64,000 nucleotides of DNA. It comes from Thinopyrum elongatum. Lineage: Eukaryota > Streptophyta > Magnoliopsida > Poales > Poaceae. Both the position numbers and the translations under genes were made by a program. The notes under the pieces were generated by a model that worked only from the letters and a program-made list of their open reading frames with translations, did not search any database and had not been told where the DNA came from. The stretch is from NCBI GenBank assembly GCA_011799875.1, contig CM022298.1, positions 196,592,076 through 196,656,075 of the forward strand, read 5' to 3'. Shown here piece by piece: positions 21,160-32,640 of the stretch. Each line of letters begins with the position of its first letter. Position 1 is the first letter of the stretch.

Positions 21160-24100
21160 AATTCCTGCTCGTCGTCGAGTAGATAAATGATAAAAAAAGA
21201 TAATTTTTGATGTGGAATGCTACCTAGCATAAACTTGATCATATATCTAATCATGGCATGAATATTAGGACATAAGTTATTCAAAGCAATAGTGTATAAT
21301 TTGACATAAAGACATCAATACTCAGGCATCCAACAAACAATCATGTCTTTCAAAATATCGATGCTAAAGAAAGCTATCCCTACAAAATCATATAATCTTG
21401 TCATGCTCTGTCTTCTTAACACAAAGTATTTATCATGCACAACCTCGATGACAAGCCGAGCAATTGGTTCATACTTTTTAACACGCTTCAGCTTTTTCAA
21501 CTCTCATGCAATACATGAGTGCAAGCCATGGATATAGCACTATGGATGGAATAGAGTATGATGATAGGGGTAAATATAGAGAAGACAAAAAAATAAGAAA
21601 GTCTCACATCGACGCGGCTAACCAACAGGCTATGGAGATGCCCATCAATCGATATCAATGCAAGGAGTAGGGATTGCCATGCAACGGATGCACTAAGAGT
21701 TATAAGTGTATGAAAGCTCAATATGATAACTAAGTGGGTGTGCATCCAACTTGCTTGCTGATGAAGACCTCGGGCATTTGAGGAAGCCCATCATCGGAAT
21801 ATACAAGACAAGTTCTATAATGAAAAATTCCCACTAGTATATGAAAGTGACTACATAAGAGACACTATATGAAAAGCATGGTGCTACTTTGAAGCACAAG
21901 TGTGGTAAAAGATAGTAGCAATGCCCCTTCTCTCTTTTTTTCTTTTTTTCTTTTTTTTCTTTTTTTTCTTTTTTTTCTTTTCTCTCATTGTCCGGAGTCT
22001 CATCCTGACTTGTGGGGGAATCATAGTCTCCATCATCCTTTCCTCACTGGGACATGCTCTAATAATGAATAATGATGACCATCACACTTCTATTTACTTA
22101 TAACTCAAAATAAATAAAAATTACAACTCGATACCTAGAACAAAGTATGACTCTATATGAATGCCTCTGACAGTGTACTAGGATGTGCAATGATCTAGCA
22201 TAACAACGATATCAAAAAACGGACAAGCCATGGAAATATCATGCTAGCTATCTTACGATCATGCAAAGAAATATGACAATGAATGCTCAAGTCATCAAAA
22301 CGGAAGTGGTGGAAGTTGCATGGCAATATATCTCAGAATGGCTATGGAAAGGCCATAATAGGTAGGTATGGAGGCTGTTTTGAGGAAGATATAATAAGGC
22401 TTATGTGTGATCGAGCATATCATATCACGGGGTTTGGATGCACCTGCGAAGTTTGCACCACATCTCGAGGTGAGAAAGGGCAATGCACGGTACCGTAGAG
22501 GCTAGCAAATTGCGGAAAGGTAAGAGTGCGTATAATCCATGGACTCACATTAGTCATAAAGAACTCATATACTTATTGCAAAAGTTTATTAGCCCTCGAA
22601 GCAAAGTACTACTACGCATGCCCCTAGGGGGATAGATTGGTAGGAAAAGACCATCGCTCGTCCTCGACCGCCACTCATAAGGAAGACAATCAATAACAAA
22701 TCATGCTCCAACTTCATAGCATAACGAGAGACTATACGTGCATGCTTCGGGAATCACAAACCTTAACACCACTATTCTTACTAACCACAACCGTTTACTA
22801 GTACCTCCCACATATTACCATCTCTATATCGCAAAACTATTGCAAGGAATCAAACATATCATATTCAGTGATCCATAAGTTTTATGTAGGATTTTATGAC
22901 TAACCATGCAATTGACCAATTCCTGTTGACTCTCTAAATAGGTATAAGTGAAGCAAGAGAGTTTAATTATTTCTACAAAAGATCATGCTCTAATAAGTAT
23001 AAGTGAAGCAAAAGAGCATTCTACAAATAACGGTTTTCTATGTGAAGAGAAACAGGCAATCCAAACTTCAAATGATATAAGTGAAGCACATGAAGCATTC
23101 TATAAAGCCACACTCAAAAGATATAAGTGAAGTGCAATGAGTATTCTATAAATCAACCATGGACTATCTCATACCAGCATGGTGCATAAAATAAAAGTGA
23201 AAAATAAACACAAAAGACGCTCCAAGATTTACACATATCACGTGAACGAAACGAAGATGAAAACATACCGATACTTGTTGAAGAAAGATGGGATGCCTTC
23301 CGGGGCATCCCCAAGCTTAGACGCTTGAGTCTCCTTGAATATTTACTTGGGGTGCCTTGGGCATCCCCAAGCTTGAGCTCTTGCCTCTCCTCCTTCTCCG
23401 CATATCGAGACCTCCTCGATCTTTGATCACTTCATCCACACAAAACTTAACCAAACTTTTAGTGGCGGGGTTAGTGAATATGGCAGTCAAATCCCATCAT
23501 TTACTGCTATAACATTATTGTATAATTATAATCAAACATTACCCACTATATGCTATCACAATTCTATGGCCCCAAGTCAAAGGAGGCTCAACAAGATTTC
23601 AAACATACGCAAATAATGAAGCTATAACAGCAATCTGTGACAGGACAGTCTGTAAAGATCTGAACGTTCACCATACTTATGTAACTCTAAAAATTCTAAA
23701 AAATTAGGAAAAAATAAAAAAAAATTATAGAAATACTGTGCAAAAAGTTTCAGAACCTTTCGATGTTCCAGTAAAAATGTAAAATCATGCACTACAGCCA
23801 AAGTTTCTGTTTTGCACCGCACATACCAACAAACAATCTAATCATCCTAAAGGCAAATCTTGGCACATTATTTTTATAATACAATGGATTTGTACAAGGG
23901 GACAATTATTTTTGTGAGAATCTTCATGAAAAATTTACATTGTTTCCATGAGCATGAACACAAGTGTTCAAGGTCGACCCTCACTTCTCCAATGCATCAC
24001 CTTTCAATTGCTTCTCTTTTTGAAAAAGTTTTAAGTTCCCCTCTATATTTTTTTGTTTTTAAACTTTATAAAAGCACTCAACAGAAATAAATGACTCTAA

Positions 24101-24162
24101 AACTTCCAGGTTGTCTCCCTGGCAGCACTTTCTTTAAAGCCATTAAGCTAGGCATAAAGTGT
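21160..24162 (-). other. non-coding internal region of unit 1
   Basis: About 3 kb downstream (minus strand) of the single long frame. It includes a run of T and TC at 21930-21985 and several ATAAGTGAAGCA repeats at 22945-23130. Short frames at 22283-22498 are shared with unit 2 but show no sign of coding. Bases 22802-24277 are absent from unit 2. Confidence 0.6.
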
Positions 24163-25512
24163 TCAAGTAATGGATCCACCCGGATCCCAAGGTATATCAA
24201 AGCCAATTTTAATTAGCAATGATTTGGCATTTAGTAGTGAGCACAAAGCAACATATATCATGCAATGACAAAGTCTAACTCTCTTCCTATGCATCAACAT
24301 GTCATACAAGAACAATTCATGCACATCAAGTAAAGGCCAATGCATATTATAAGCAATTTCTTGCAATTCTATCGTGTTGGAAACATAGAGAGGCGGAGAT
24401 GTAGTTCCTCTCTCATAATAATTGCAAGTAGGAGCAGCAAGAACATGCATATTACATTCATCAAAATTATCATGTGCAACGGTAAAATACAACCCATCAA
24501 TATAATCCTTAATAAGAACAAACTTCTCCGATATAGCGTAGTTTGGAGAATTCAAAAAGATAATAGGACTGTCATGTGTGGGTGCAATAGCAACAATTTC
24601 ATTATTAACATAAGGAACTATAGCAAGTTCATATCCATAAGCATAATTCATATTGGCATCTTGGCCACAAGCATAGCAAGCATCAAGTTCATCAAAAAGG
24701 GTTATTTCAAAAGAATCAACGGGATCATAGCAATTATCATAGCATTCATCCTTCGGTAAGAACGAAGGGACATTAAACAATGTAAGAGTTGGAGGGTTAC
24801 TCTCATTAGAAGGTGGGCACGGGTAGCTAATCCGCTCTTCCTCCTTTTGTTCTTCGCTCTCCTCATCATCTTTTTCATCCAAAGTGCTCATAGTTCCATC
24901 AATTTCTTCTTCCATAGACTCCTGCAAAATATTAGTCTCTTCTTGGATAGCGGAGACTTTCTCAATAAACACATCAATATCGTAATTGAATTTATAATTG
25001 TCATAGTAATATTTAAGGATAACAAAATTTTCAGGTCTATAAACTGAATCATCATTATCTTCAAACTTTTCAAACAAAGATTCAATTTCATAAGCACCCT
25101 TAAAAGCAACAAATTCTTGTATTCGTTCCACATCATAGTAATCATATCTACCATTAGCATAAGAGGCTAAGGTTTCATTGTCATTAAATTTGCATGAAAA
25201 GGAAAGGTGTGGAGCATTCATCCTAGAGCAACAAGTATAATCATATCTAGAGCATAGATTCCAAGCATACCATTTCAACATATGAATTTGATCCCGTAAC
25301 AGTTTCCCTTTTTGTGTCAAGCGATAATCCCTAAAGTATTCATGTTGATCCAACGTGTCTCCCATTATCAAGTTGAACGGGGTTTTCTCAGGATTATCAA
25401 AGTAGTGCATAATATTTTTCACATAACGAGCATCGAGGGTTTTAGGAGATTCCCCATCTCCATGAGTAACAAGTACCACTAATTTTTTTGGTGTTTCATG
25501 TTCCATATCCAT
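24163..25512 (-). CDS. acidic protein of unknown function in a non-autonomous LTR element (449 residues)
   Basis: The only long frame of the unit, starting with ATG about 98 bases after the primer-binding site, where gag would normally start. It has no gag, zinc knuckle, protease or polymerase motifs. Visible features: an N-terminal KKLVVLVTHGDGE, a Cys/Tyr-rich CSRYDYTCCSRMN, a strongly acidic middle (EKDDEESEEQKEEER) and a Tyr/Asp/Asn-rich second half. No signal peptide is seen. The last about 35 residues lie in DNA that unit 2 has lost. The close relative at 28744-30000 is also open. I do not recognise the family; a structural or packaging role, or a captured host sequence, are both possible. 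Confidence 0.6.
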   Translation of the reverse strand: MDMEHETPKKLVVLVTHGDGESPKTLDARYVKNIMHYFDNPEKTPFNLIMGDTLDQHEYFRDYRLTQKGKLLRDQIHMLKWYAWNLCSRYDYTCCSRMNAPHLSFSCKFNDNETLASYANGRYDYYDVERIQEFVAFKGAYEIESLFEKFEDNDDSVYRPENFVILKYYYDNYKFNYDIDVFIEKVSAIQEETNILQESMEEEIDGTMSTLDEKDDEESEEQKEEERISYPCPPSNESNPPTLTLFNVPSFLPKDECYDNCYDPVDSFEITLFDELDACYACGQDANMNYAYGYELAIVPYVNNEIVAIAPTHDSPIIFLNSPNYAISEKFVLIKDYIDGLYFTVAHDNFDECNMHVLAAPTCNYYERGTTSPPLYVSNTIELQEIAYNMHWPLLDVHELFLYDMLMHRKRVRLCHCMIYVALCSLLNAKSLLIKIGFDIPWDPGGSIT

Positions 25513-25609
25513 AGCTAAAGATAGAGAACAACTTAGAACAAAAAATAAAAACTACTTTAGTGATAAAGCAAACAAGCACACACGAGAATATTCACCCCAC
25601 GCTATTGCT

Positions 25610-25626
25610 CCCCGGCAACGGCGCCA
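25610..25626 (-). other. primer-binding site of unit 1
   Basis: Minus-strand TGGCGCCGTTGCCGGGG, 11 bases from LTR 2. This is the primer site typical of one large group of Triticeae gypsy-type elements (usually assigned to tRNA-Asp). It is intact here. Confidence 0.75.
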
Positions 25627-25637
25627 GAAAAAGGTCT

Positions 25638-27122
25638 TGATAACCCACAAGTATAGGGGATCGTTTGTAGCCTTCTTCGATAAATAAGAGTGTCGAACCC
25701 AACGAGGAGCTAAAGGTAGAACAAATATTCCTTCAAGTTCTATCAACCACCGATACAACTCTACGCACACTTGACGTTTGCTTTACCTAAAACAAGTATC
25801 AAACTATTTTGCAAGAATAAAACTACGAGTACTTTGCGAGAATAAAACTATGAATAAATTGCAAGGTAATAAAAGTGGATAGCTTTTGTCAACAAGAAAG
25901 TCATTTGTCCCTAGGCAATCGATAACAAGTACCGGTAATCATTCTTGTAATTTTATATGAGGGAGAGGCATGAGCTAACATACTTTCTCTACTTGGATCA
26001 TATGCACTTATGATTGGACCCCTAGCAAGCATCCGCAACTACTAAAGATCATTAAGGTCATGAAACCCAACCATAGCATTAAGTATCAAGTCCTCTTTAT
26101 CCCATATGCAACAACCCACTTACTCGGGTTTAAGCTTCTGTCACTCTCGCAACCCACCATAAGCGAATCATGAACATATTTCAACACCCTACAGCGGGGG
26201 CCCGTCCGTTTGCGCGACATGGAGGGCACCGTAGGACAGCACCATAAATAAAATATACAATCATACCAACCAAGATCACTATTAACCCACAAGACAAAAC
26301 GGATCTACTCAAACATCATAGGATAACCAAATATCATTGGGAAATAATATATGGTGTTGAGCACCAGGTTTAAGTATAGATTACAGTGGGGAGAAGAGAT
26401 GTTACACCACTGCATAGAGGGGGAGAAAGTTGGTGTTGACAGTAGCAAGACTGTTGATGTAGATCGTCGTCATGATCCTTGCCCCGGCGGCACTCCGGCG
26501 CCACCGGGAGAGATGGGGAGAGAGCCCCCCTCCTTTTTCTTCTTCCTTGGCCTCCCCCCTAGACGGGAGGAGAGTTACCCCTCTTAACCATGGCCTCCAT
26601 GGCGGCGGAGGGGCAGGAGCCCCTCCGAGATTGGATCTCCCTCTCTGTTCTCTTCTGTTTCTCGTTCCCCAGATCTAGCCCTTCAACGTTTCTTAAATTC
26701 CTGGAGATCCGTAACTCCGATTGCGCTAAAAATTTTACACAATTTTTTTCCATAAATTATCTTTCTTGCGCCAGAAGAAGGGCCCCAACCGACATTCGAG
26801 GAGGGCACAAGATACCTGGGTGCGCCAGGGGGTGCTGGCGCGCCCTGGTGGGTTGTGGTCATTGTGGGCCCCCGTTTGCATTGATTCCACCTCCCAAAAA
26901 TCATAAATATTCCAAAATAATTCTCCGTAAATTTTTATCACATTTGGAATTCGTTTGATATGGATTTTAAACAAAAAACATGCAATTAACAGGAACTGGC
27001 ACTGGACACTGGATCAATAGGTTATTCCAATAAATCATATAAAAAGTTGCCAAAAATATGTGAAAGTTGTATAATATTGGCATGAAACAATCAAAAATTA
27101 TAGATACGACGGAGACGTATCA
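25638..27122 (-). repeat. LTR 2 (middle, shared by both units)
   Basis: 1485 bp, from TGATAACCCACAAG to GACGGAGACGTATCA. It serves as the 5' LTR of unit 1 and the 3' LTR of unit 2 on the minus strand. No target duplication is seen around it. Confidence 0.9.
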
Positions 27123-28743
27123 GCATCCCCAAGCTTAATTCCTGCTCGTCCTCGAGTAGGTAAATGATAAAAAAAGATAATTTTTGATGTGGAATGCTAC
27201 CTAGCATAAACTTGATCATATATCTAATCATGGCATGAATATTAAGACATAAGTGATTCAAAGCAGAAGTCTATAATTTGACATAAAGACATCAACATTC
27301 AGGCATCCCAACAAACAATCGTGTCTTTCAAAATATCGACGCTAAAGAAAGCTATCCCTATAAAATCATATAATCTTGTCATGCTCTATCTTCTTAACAC
27401 AAAGTATTTATCATGCACAACCCCGATGACAAGCCGAGCAATTGGTTCATACTTTTGAACACGATTCAGCTTTTTCAACTCTCATGCAATACAGGAGCGC
27501 AAGCCATGTATATAGCACTATGGATGGAATAGAGTATGATGATAGGGGTAAATATAGAGAAGACAAAAAAATAAGAAAGTCTCACATCGACGCGGCTAAC
27601 CAACGGGCTATGGAGATGCCCATCAATCGATATCAATGCAAGGAGTAGGAATTGCCATGCAACGGATGCACTAAGAGCTATAAGTGTATGAAAGCTCAAT
27701 ATGATAACTAAGTGGGTGTGCATCCAACTTGCTTGCTCATGAATACCTCAGGCATTTGAGGAAGCCCATCATCGGAATATACAAGCCAAGTTCTATAATG
27801 AAAAATTCCCACTAGTATATGAAAGTGACTACATAAGAGACTCTCTATATGAAAAGCATGGTGCTACTTTGAAGCACAAGTGTGGTAAAAGATAGTAGCA
27901 ATGCCCCTTCTCTCTTTTTTCTTTTTTTCTTTTTCCTTTCTTTTCTCTCATTGTCCGGAGTCTCATCCTGACTTGTGGGGGAATCATAGTCTCCATCATC
28001 CTTTCCTCACTGGGACATGCTCTAATAATGAATAATGACGACCATCACACTTCTATTTACTTATAACTCAAAATTAATAAAAATTACAACTCGATACCTA
28101 GAACAAAGTATGACTCTATATGAATGCCTCTGACAGTGTACTAGGATGTGCAATGATCTAGCATAACAACGATATCAAAAAACGGACAAGCCATGGAAAT
28201 ATCATGCTAGCTATCTTACGATCATGCAAAGAAATATGACAATGAATGCTCAAGTCATCAAAACGGAAGCGGTGGAAGTTGCGTGGCAATATATCTCAGA
28301 ATGGCTATGGAAAGGCCATAATAGGTAGGTATGCAGGCTTTTTTGAGGAAGATATAATAAGGCTTATGTGTGATCGAGCGTATCATATCACGGGGTTTGG
28401 ATGCACCTGCGAAGTTTGCACCACATCTCGAGGTGAGAAAGGGCAATGCACGGTACCGTAGAGGCTAGCAAATTGCGGAAAGGTAAGAGTGCGTATAATC
28501 CATGGACTCACATTAGTCATAAAGAACTCATATACTTATTGCAAAAGTTTATTAGCCCTCGAAGCAAAGTACTACTACGCATGCCCCTAGGGGGATAGAT
28601 TGGTAGGAAAAGACCATCGCTCGTCCCCGACCGCCACTCATAAGGAAGACAATCAATAATAAATCATGCTCCAACTTCATAGCATAACGAGAGACTATAA
28701 GTGCATGCTTCGGGAATCACAAACCTTAACACCAATATTCTTA
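27123..28743 (-). other. non-coding internal region of unit 2
   Basis: Matches 21146-22801 of unit 1 closely, including the purine tract next to LTR 2 and the shared short frames, then jumps at about 28764 to the sequence equivalent to 24278. The missing segment is about 1476 bp. Confidence 0.75.
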
Positions 28744-30000
28744 CTAACCACAACCGTTTACTAGGACTCTCTTCCTATGCATCGGCATGTCATACAAGAA
28801 CAATTCATGCACATCAAGTAAAGGCCAATGCATAGTATAAGCAATTTCTTGAAATTCTATCGTGTTGGAAACATAGAGAGGCGGAGATGTAGTTCCTCTC
28901 TCATAATAATTGCAAGTAGGAGCAGCAAGAGCATGCATATTACATTCATCAAAATTATCATGTGCAATGGTAAAAGACAACCCATCAATATAATCCTTAA
29001 TAAGAACAAACTTCTCCGATATAGTGTAGTTTGGAGAATTCAAAAAGATAATAGGACTATCATGTGTGGGTGCAATAGTAACAATTTCATTCTTAACATA
29101 AGGAACTATAGCAAGTTCATATCCATAAGCATAATTCATATTGGCATCTTGGCCACAATCATAACAAGCATCAAGTTCATCAAAAAGGGATATTTCAAAA
29201 GAATCAACGGGATCATAGCAATTATCATAGCATTCATCCTGCGGTAAGAACAAAGGGACATTAAACAATGTATGAGTTGGAGGGTTACTCTCATTAGAAG
29301 GTGGGCACGGGTAGCTAATCCGTTCTTCCTCCTTTTGTTCTTCGCTCTCCTCATCATCTTTTTCATCCAAAGAGCTCACAGTTTCATCAATTTCTTCTTC
29401 CATAGACTCCTGCAAAATATTAGTCTCTTCTTGGACAGCAGAGACTTTCTCAATAAATACATCAATATCATAATTGAATTTATAATTTTCATAGCAATAT
29501 TTAAGGATAGCAAAATTTTCAGGTCTATAAACTGAATCATCAAAATCTTCAAATTTTTCAAACAAAGATTCAATTTCATAAGCACCCTTAAAAGAAACAA
29601 ATTCTTCTATTCGTTCCACATCATAGTAATCATATCTACCATTAGCATAAGAAGCTAAGGTTTCATTGTCATTAAATTTGCATGAAAAGGGAAGGTGTGG
29701 AGCATTCATCCTAGAGCAACAAGTATAATCATATCTAGAGCATAGATTCCAAGCATACCATTTCAACATATGAATTTGATCCCATAACAGTTTCCCTTTT
29801 TGTGTCAAGCGATAATCCCTAAAGTATTCACGTTGATCCAACGTGTCTCCCATTATCAAGTTGAACTGGGTTTTCTCAGGATTATCAAAGTAGTGCATAA
29901 TATTTTTCACATAACGAGCATCGAGGGTTTTAGGAGGTTCCCCATCTCCATGAGTAACAAGTACCACTAATTTTTTTGGTGTTTCGTGTTCCATATCCAT
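28744..30000 (-). CDS. acidic protein of unknown function, shortened copy (418 residues)
   Basis: Homologue of the frame at 24163-25512, with the same start, Cys/Tyr cluster and acidic middle. The C-terminus is replaced by a few residues encoded beyond the 1.48-kb deletion, ending MHRKRV then LVNGCG. About 30 amino-acid differences from the other copy can be counted by eye over some 410 residues, and no stop codon or frameshift. Function is unknown. Confidence 0.55.
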   Translation of the reverse strand: MDMEHETPKKLVVLVTHGDGEPPKTLDARYVKNIMHYFDNPEKTQFNLIMGDTLDQREYFRDYRLTQKGKLLWDQIHMLKWYAWNLCSRYDYTCCSRMNAPHLPFSCKFNDNETLASYANGRYDYYDVERIEEFVSFKGAYEIESLFEKFEDFDDSVYRPENFAILKYCYENYKFNYDIDVFIEKVSAVQEETNILQESMEEEIDETVSSLDEKDDEESEEQKEEERISYPCPPSNESNPPTHTLFNVPLFLPQDECYDNCYDPVDSFEISLFDELDACYDCGQDANMNYAYGYELAIVPYVKNEIVTIAPTHDSPIIFLNSPNYTISEKFVLIKDYIDGLSFTIAHDNFDECNMHALAAPTCNYYERGTTSPPLYVSNTIEFQEIAYTMHWPLLDVHELFLYDMPMHRKRVLVNGCG

Positions 30001-30096
30001 AGCTAAAGATAGAGAACAACTTAGAACAAAAAATAAAAACTACTTCATGATAAGGCAAACAAGCACACACGAGAATATTCACCCCACGCTATTGCT

Positions 30097-30113
30097 CCCC
30101 GGCAACGAAGCTA
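30097..30113 (-). other. mutated primer-binding site of unit 2
   Basis: Minus strand TAGCTTCGTTGCCGGGG where unit 1 has TGGCGCCGTTGCCGGGG. Four of the first seven bases have changed, including the second base that pairs with the tRNA CCA end, so priming from this unit would be lost or weak. Confidence 0.7.
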
Positions 30114-30124
30114 GAAAAAGGTCT

Positions 30125-31613
30125 TGATAACCCACAAGTATAGGGGATCGTTTGTAGCCTTCTTTGATAAATAAGAGTGTCGAACCCAACAAGGAGCTAA
30201 AGGTAGAACAAATATTGCCTCAAGTTCTATCGACCACCGATACAACTCTACGCACGCTTGACGTTTGCTTTACCTAAAACAAGTATGAAACTATTTTGCA
30301 AGAATAAAACTACGAATACTTTGCGAGAATAAAACTATGAATAAATTGCAAGGTAATAAAAGTGTATAGCTTTTGTCAACAAGAAAGTCATTTGTCCCTA
30401 GGCAATCGATAACAAGTACCGGTAATCATTCTTGTAATTTTATATGAGGGAGAGGCATGAGCTAACATTCTTTCTCTACTTGGATCATATGAACTTATGA
30501 TTGGACCCCTAGCAAGCATCCGCAACTACTATAGATCATTAAGGTCATGAAACCCAACCATAGCATTAAGTATGAAGTCCTCTTTATCCCATACGCAACA
30601 ACCCACTTACTCGGGTTTAAGTTTTTTTCACTCTCGCAACCCACCATAAGAGAATCATGAACATATTGCAACACCCTACAGCGGGGGCCCCTCCGTTTGC
30701 ATGTCACGGAGGGCACCGTAGGACAACACCATAAATAAAATATACAATCATACCAACCAAGATCATGATTAACCCACAGGACAAAACGGATCTACTCAAA
30801 CATCATAGGATAACCAAATATCATTGGGAAATAATATATGGAGTTGAGAACCATGTTAAATATATATTATAGTTGGGAGAAGATATGTTACACCGCTGCA
30901 TAGAGTGGGAGAAAGTTGGTGTTGACGGTAGCAAGATTGTTGATGTAGATCACCGTCACGATCCTTGCCCCGGCGGCACTCCGGTGCCACCGGGAGAGGG
31001 GGGGAGAGAGCCCCCCTCCTTCTTCTTATTCCTTGGCCTCCCCCCTAGATGGGAGGAGAGTTCCCCCTCTGGTCCATGGCCTCCATGGTGGCGGAGGGGC
31101 AGGAGCACCTCCGAGATTGGATCTCCCTCTCTGTTCTCTTCTGTTTCGCGTTCCCTTGATCTGGCCCTTCACCGTTTCTTAAATTCCCGGAGATCCGTAA
31201 CTCCGATTGCGCTGAAATTTTTACACGATTTTTTTCCATAAATTATCTTTCTTGCGCCAGAAGAAGGGCTCAAACCAAAGTTCGAGGAGGTCACAAGATA
31301 CTTGGGCATGCCAGGGGGTACCCGGCACGCCCTGGTGGTTGTGGTCACTGTGGGCCCCCGTTTGCGTTGATTCCTCCTCCCAAAAATCATAAAAATTCCA
31401 AAATAATTCTCCATAAATATTTATCCCGTTTGGACTTCGTTTGATATGGATTTTCAGTGAAACAAAAAACATGCAACAAACAGGAACTGGCACTGGGCAC
31501 TGGATCAATAGGTTAGTCCAATAAATCATATAAAAAGTTGCCAAAAATATGTGAAAGTTGTATAATATTGGCATGAAACAATCAAAAATTATAGATACGA
31601 CGGAGACGTATCA
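30125..31613 (-). repeat. LTR 3 (right)
   Basis: 1489 bp, TGATAACCCACAAG to GACGGAGACGTATCA, followed by the target duplication GGGAC at 31614. Confidence 0.9.
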
Positions 31614-31618
31614 GGGAC

Positions 31619-32640
31619 CCACCACATATATCTTCGCACGCAAGGGAGTGCCTCCTTATCCTCCCTGACGGCTGGGACCTACCTGGTCGAAGCGTACATA
31701 GCGTTGTCTGTCTGGTCGCGAACGCGTATGTACATACTAGTCGATCGGTCTCTCTGCAATGATGAACCGTGGCCGAGCAAGCAGCAGCACGTGTAGTAGT
31801 AGAGCCCCCGATGTAGTAGTTCAGGCAGTCCCTTCTAAACCATGTACACGTACGTACAGCGTACGTACATACGGGCGGGGTCTCGAACGCCTACTCGCGC
31901 ATACGTACGACCAGGGCTCGTGTACATGGAGAGGCAACGGACGGCTGCAACGGTATCCTATTCATTGGTAGCCAACCGGCTAGGTCGGAATGGAGAAACT
32001 GCGTCATGTTCATCAGGAGGCAACGAAATGCGTCGTCTTCATCGGGAGCCTACCGGCTTGGAGGGAACAGCCGAAACAAGGTCTGGCGTACCGCAGAATG
32101 GAGGAAATGGCCTTCTGTTTGACCGCGTACGATCGAAATGGGGTCCTGTTCATCGGGAAGGGTCTGGCGTACCGCAGAACGGAGGAAACGGACTTGTGTT
32201 GGAGCGCCTACGGTCGAAACGGGGTCCAGTTCATCGGGAGGTGTGTGGCGTACCGCAAAACGGGACTCCACGAGCTACTGTTCATCTACCGTCTAATGCC
32301 TCGCTCCAGCCTCCACGGGCTACTGTTCATCTACCGTCGACTTCCTCCGGCCTCCACCAGCCACTGTTCATCCACGGGGTCCAGTTCATCCACCCTCCAC
32401 CGGCTACTGTTCAACCAGCCCTCCACGGGGTCCTGTTCATCCACCCCCAACCGGCTCGATCGGGGTCCCGTTCATCCAGCGGTAACGACCTCTACTACCA
32501 CGGGGTCCTGTTCATCCAACCCCCACCGGGAACTGTTCATCCAACCCCCAACAATGGTCACTATTCATCAAGAGGCAGCAGGTTCGATAGGCTTCAGTTA
32601 GCACCAGTAGCGAAGGAATCGTTCGGGTTCAGTTAACAGC
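31619..32640. repeat. CACTA subterminal repeats
   Basis: Contains about 80-bp direct repeats at roughly 32082-32161, 32162-32241 and a partial third (GTCTGGCGTACCGCAGAA... GGTCC(T/A)GTTCATCGGGA), then many short copies of CTGTTCATC(T/C)A and CGGGTTCAGTTA up to 32720. The density of short direct repeats close to a CACTA end is typical of the subterminal transposase-binding zone. A 264-codon open frame across it (31842-32636) follows from the repeats and is not taken as a gene. Confidence 0.6.

Larger units (their letters stand above)
19662..31613 (-). mobile_element. three-LTR tandem retroelement, non-autonomous
   Basis: LTR (19662-21145), internal (21146-25637), LTR (25638-27122), internal (27123-30124), LTR (30125-31613). 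The whole block is flanked by a single five-base duplication GGGAC (19657-19661 and 31614-31618), so it occupies one insertion site. On the minus strand the LTR reads TGATACGTCTCC...GGGTTATCA, the primer-binding site follows the right LTR of each unit, and a purine-rich GCTTGGGGATGC precedes the left LTR. Neither internal region has gag, protease, integrase or reverse transcriptase, so this is a non-autonomous LTR element, probably of the gypsy type by its primer site. The structure fits unequal crossing-over between LTRs at one locus. Confidence 0.85.

Noticed and set aside
22283..22498. 71-codon frame shared by both internal regions (22283-22498 and 28246-28461)
   Set aside because: It is on the strand opposite to the element's own transcription, and conservation is explained by the recent duplication of the unit.
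25610..25626. tRNA gene fragment
   Set aside because: It is a retroelement primer-binding site next to an LTR, not a tRNA gene; no full cloverleaf is present.
31842..32636. 264-codon frame
   Set aside because: Spans short direct repeats of a CACTA subterminal zone; the peptide is repetitive because the DNA is.
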